A stretch of 64,000 bases of DNA from Flavobacterium humidisoli (lineage in GTDB: Bacteria; Bacteroidota; Bacteroidia; Flavobacteriales; Flavobacteriaceae). Each line of letters starts with the position of its first letter. The first letter of the stretch is position 1. Below the pieces are notes generated by a model. That model did no database searches and was not told where the DNA came from. It saw nothing but the letters and a program-made list of their open reading frames with translations. Both the position numbers and the translations under genes were made by a program. Below, in pieces: positions 61,707-64,000 of the stretch. The DNA is taken from the NCBI RefSeq assembly GCF_023272795.1, contig NZ_CP096829.1:62001-126000 (forward strand). The letters are read 5' to 3'.

Positions 61707-63398
61707 TTATTTTTTTTGACTTCTGAAAAAACGAGTTTCAAAGATAGTAGTATTTCCTACATTATCAACTACCTCAATTTTTAAAACGTTTTCTCCTTCT
61801 GCCAAATACTGATCATCAAAAGTATGAGTAATTCTTCTGGCTTTATTTTCATATTCAAACAAAACCCAACTTCCATTTAAATATCCATTATAAGACTTAA
61901 TTCCCGACAAAGCATCACCTATTGTAAAGTCAATTTTCTTTTGATCGCTAATCCATTTTCCCTCTACTGGTTTTGCAATTTTTATCACTGGCCCAATTGT
62001 ATCTAAAACCAAACCATATGTACCCAATATTTTTGCTTTGGCAGTAAAAACGTCGCCTTTTCTAATGGTTCCATTGTAACTTGTTCCTTTACCAATATAT
62101 AGTTTGTCTCGTAATGATTCTGGATAATTATCGTCTTTTATAGTAATCGTAAAGTTGGAATGAACCGGAACTGTATCGTCATGAATATAAATTTTATTAT
62201 TTCTAACATCGAAATTCATATTAAAATCCTCATAAAAAGTTCCCGCAGGAAAAAACACAGACATATTATCTTTTTCGAAATTGGAATCTTTATTATATCT
62301 CACAAAATAAGGCCCTGTAACAGGTTCTGCCTGCACGAGCGGTGTTGCTGTGTCGTATTCGATAGGCACTGTTATAGAATTTAAATTTCCAAAATAATCT
62401 GAAACTTCGATTCTGTAATTCAAAGCCAAGTTTGGTTCTGGCGTGATAACTCCGTACTGCGAATCTGTTTTAATTATGCTTAAAGCGAAAGGCGTTTTCA
62501 TAAAAAGCTTTTGAACTCTCTGACTTGTTTTTTTATACCTCGCATAATCTATAAAAGCATTGATATAACGCATTTCATCAAAGGAATACGTATTAAACTG
62601 ATAATTATAATTTGGATTTCCGTTTAAAAAAGTCGAAACATTAAAAACCCCATTTTTGTTATACGAAACATCATCGGTATCTACCGCATTAATTCCAAAA
62701 CCAATTTTTCCGTTTGCCTTAACTTTTGAAGCCAGATAAGTTCCGTCTTTCTGGAGAGCCATATTCACAAGCAAAGGCTGTTTAGATTGGTTGACCGTTG
62801 CATTATCCAGTGGATACACATACAAACTAGACAAAGTTGGTTTTTTAGTGTCCTTAATATTTTGGTCAAAGCCAAAGAAAATCGGATTGATAACAAATTC
62901 TGTTTTAGTATCACGAATTTCAAAATGAAGATGCGGTCCTTCTGAAGAACCTGTATTTCCAGAAAGCCCAATTATATCGTCTTTTTTTACAGGAAGTTCG
63001 TCTGGTTTTGGAAACATTTCAATTTCATATGCCTTTTCTTTGTAATGTGTTTTTTTTACATAATCCAAAATTGCACCGGTTGGCGTTTGCAAATGCCCAT
63101 AAACAGAAGTATAACCATTTGGATGCGTGATGTAAATACATTTTCCGTTTCCAAAAGTCGAAATTTTGATTCTTGAAACATATCCATCGGCAATAGCATG
63201 TACAGTTAACCCTTCTCTCTGATTGGTTTTCAAATCAAAACCAGCATGAAAATGATTAGGCCTTAACTCTCCAAAATTACCCGAAAGTCGCATCGGAATA
63301 TCTAATGGAGGACGAAAATAGTCTTTAGGATATTGCGTTTGAGCAAATATAAAATTACAAATCAAAAAGGTAAGGGCAGAAAATCTCATAAGCAACAT
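61707..63398 (-). CDS. M23-family metallopeptidase (secreted peptidoglycan hydrolase)
   Basis: The 563-residue protein has a signal peptide (residues 4-19, MRFSALTFLICNFIFAQ). An N-terminal LytM/M23 domain follows (about 28-175: RPNHFHAGFDLKT, HPNGYTSVYGHLQ and GPHLHFEIRD), which holds the zinc ligands. The later 390 residues are beta-rich and contain Ig-like strands, with DNVGNTTIFETRFF at the end. Having the peptidase domain first is less common than last. It is the first gene of the leftward cluster with a TonB receptor. Confidence 0.9.
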   Translation of the reverse strand: MLLMRFSALTFLICNFIFAQTQYPKDYFRPPLDIPMRLSGNFGELRPNHFHAGFDLKTNQREGLTVHAIADGYVSRIKISTFGNGKCIYITHPNGYTSVYGHLQTPTGAILDYVKKTHYKEKAYEIEMFPKPDELPVKKDDIIGLSGNTGSSEGPHLHFEIRDTKTEFVINPIFFGFDQNIKDTKKPTLSSLYVYPLDNATVNQSKQPLLVNMALQKDGTYLASKVKANGKIGFGINAVDTDDVSYNKNGVFNVSTFLNGNPNYNYQFNTYSFDEMRYINAFIDYARYKKTSQRVQKLFMKTPFALSIIKTDSQYGVITPEPNLALNYRIEVSDYFGNLNSITVPIEYDTATPLVQAEPVTGPYFVRYNKDSNFEKDNMSVFFPAGTFYEDFNMNFDVRNNKIYIHDDTVPVHSNFTITIKDDNYPESLRDKLYIGKGTSYNGTIRKGDVFTAKAKILGTYGLVLDTIGPVIKIAKPVEGKWISDQKKIDFTIGDALSGIKSYNGYLNGSWVLFEYENKARRITHTFDDQYLAEGENVLKIEVVDNVGNTTIFETRFFRSQKK

Positions 63399-63569
63399 TT
63401 TTGCTAAGATAAATAAAAATAGATCAATAAAAGCAAGAAAAAACCTATAATTTTACAATTAATTGAATTACATATATTTATCTATTTTAATGTAAAAAAA
63501 TCGATAAAAAATTGCATTAATAAAAAGGAATATTAACTTTGTATGATTAAGTAATGAATAGGATGTATA

Positions 63570-63860
63570 ATGAGTGTAATTGCAGAAATAATTGATACTC
63601 TTGAATATAAAGCCCAAAAGCTTTTTGAGAAATCAAAAGGTTTGGAGCAAAACAATCAAGTATTACGATTAGAATTAGCCAAAGCTGCGCAAATTATCCA
63701 GAAACAATCTGAGGAAATGGAGGCTTTGAAAAAGCAAAATGAAACACTTAAAATAGCCAATTCGTTGCTTGGCAGCGACAATAACAAGAGAGAGACAAAG
63801 CTTAAAATAAATTCATTAATTCGCGAAATTGATTACTGTATAGCACAACTATCAGATTAA
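63570..63860 (+). CDS. Coiled-coil protein, ZapB-like candidate
   Basis: The 96-residue protein is almost wholly coiled coil (about residues 10-80: EIIDTLEYKAQKLFEKSKGL and LELAKAAQIIQKQSEEMEAL). It has no membrane or enzymatic part. It sits 4 bp before zapA on the same strand, so the two are probably co-transcribed. ZapB of enterobacteria is a short coiled coil that partners ZapA; the ZapB-like label is by size, coiled coil and position, not by sequence identity. Confidence 0.65.
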   Translation: MSVIAEIIDTLEYKAQKLFEKSKGLEQNNQVLRLELAKAAQIIQKQSEEMEALKKQNETLKIANSLLGSDNNKRETKLKINSLIREIDYCIAQLSD

Positions 63861-63864
63861 TAAT

Positions 63865-64000
63865 ATGGACGGAAAGCTTAGAATTAAAATATCAATTGCC
63901 GATCGCGTTTACCCACTTACGGTTGAACCGAGTCAGGAAGAGGGACTTAGAAGTGCTTCTAAAAAAATTGATGCTATGATAAAGCAGTTCGAAGAAAATT
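63865..64000 (+). CDS. zapA: Cell division protein ZapA (N-terminal part, runs off the window)
   Basis: The visible 45 codons read MDGKLRIKISIADRVYPLTV followed by GLRSASKKIDAMIKQFEE, which is the ZapA start: a beta hairpin and the beginning of the long helix. ZapA binds FtsZ and bundles filaments at the division ring. The window ends inside the gene. It follows a small coiled-coil gene by 4 bp. Confidence 0.85.
   Translation, partial: MDGKLRIKISIADRVYPLTVEPSQEEGLRSASKKIDAMIKQFEEN

Noticed and set aside
1..64000. tRNA or rRNA genes, prophage, defence system
   Set aside because: No cloverleaf or rRNA-like sequence was seen in any intergenic gap, and no integrase, capsid, restriction or toxin gene was recognised.

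Overview
The window reads as chromosomal DNA of a Flavobacterium-like member of the Bacteroidota. The evidence is strong A+T richness, a secreted protein with a type IX secretion (T9SS) C-terminal sorting domain, TonB-dependent receptors, surface-type lipoproteins with acidic residues after the lipobox cysteine, several TTG/TTTG - TAnnTTTG promoters typical of the phylum's primary sigma factor, and typical flavobacterial gene forms (short CarB, GlmU-like protein, YiaA/B, DUF4252, type B L31). No phage, plasmid, transposase, CRISPR, tRNA or rRNA was found. The annotation comes from reading protein motifs and nucleotide structure by eye, with no database search.

Layout. 1-3.5 kb: end of a carotenoid/light operon (crtI-crtB-crtZ, an SRPBCC protein, a photolyase). 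3.7-10.4 kb: an AarF/ABC1 kinase with a TetR-like regulator, an SDR epimerase, YceI, a membrane protein, a VOC protein, a thioesterase and RmuC. 10.6-14.7 kb: secreted proteins, then an ECF sigma factor overlapping a protein that combines an anti-sigma-like N-terminus, one inner-membrane helix, a disordered linker and an outer-membrane barrel, then MepB. 14.7-18.1 kb: a large T9SS-exported nuclease/phosphatase-fold protein. 18.4-21.2 kb: SDR, a disordered protein, a small membrane protein, RluE-like and TrmL-like RNA-modifying enzymes.

21.4-32 kb is a vitamin B12 locus. A BtuFCD-like ABC importer reads leftward. A cysteine-rich CWC/DUF5522 protein, CobU, a BluB-CobT fusion, CobS and CobC read rightward. 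A cobalamin riboswitch then precedes a BtuB-like receptor and a BtuG-like surface propeller lipoprotein. There is no corrin-ring synthesis here, so the genes fit capture of corrinoids at the cell surface, import, and nucleotide-loop assembly with self-made dimethylbenzimidazole.

32-36 kb: an S41 protease lies divergent to an ECF sigma / anti-sigma-like / two DUF4252 operon with a likely ECF-type promoter. 36-47 kb: YiaA/B, a CarB lacking its allosteric domain, rpmH, a TPR protein, a hydrolase, a small GNAT protein, and a tandemly duplicated porin + DASS anion transporter module. 47-57 kb: ABC-F protein, PepSY-like protein, GlmU-like protein, L31, DUF4199 protein, glycosyltransferase, phosphohexomutase and an MsbA-type exporter. 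57-64 kb: DUF2971 protein, a leftward M23 peptidase / TonB receptor / lipoprotein cluster, and the start of a zapB-like/zapA cell-division pair running off the window.

The least explained signals are non-coding or combinatorial: a two-copy structured repeat whose alternative helices are both preserved by compensatory changes, MITE-like inverted-repeat elements inside operons, and the putative dual-membrane anti-sigma protein.
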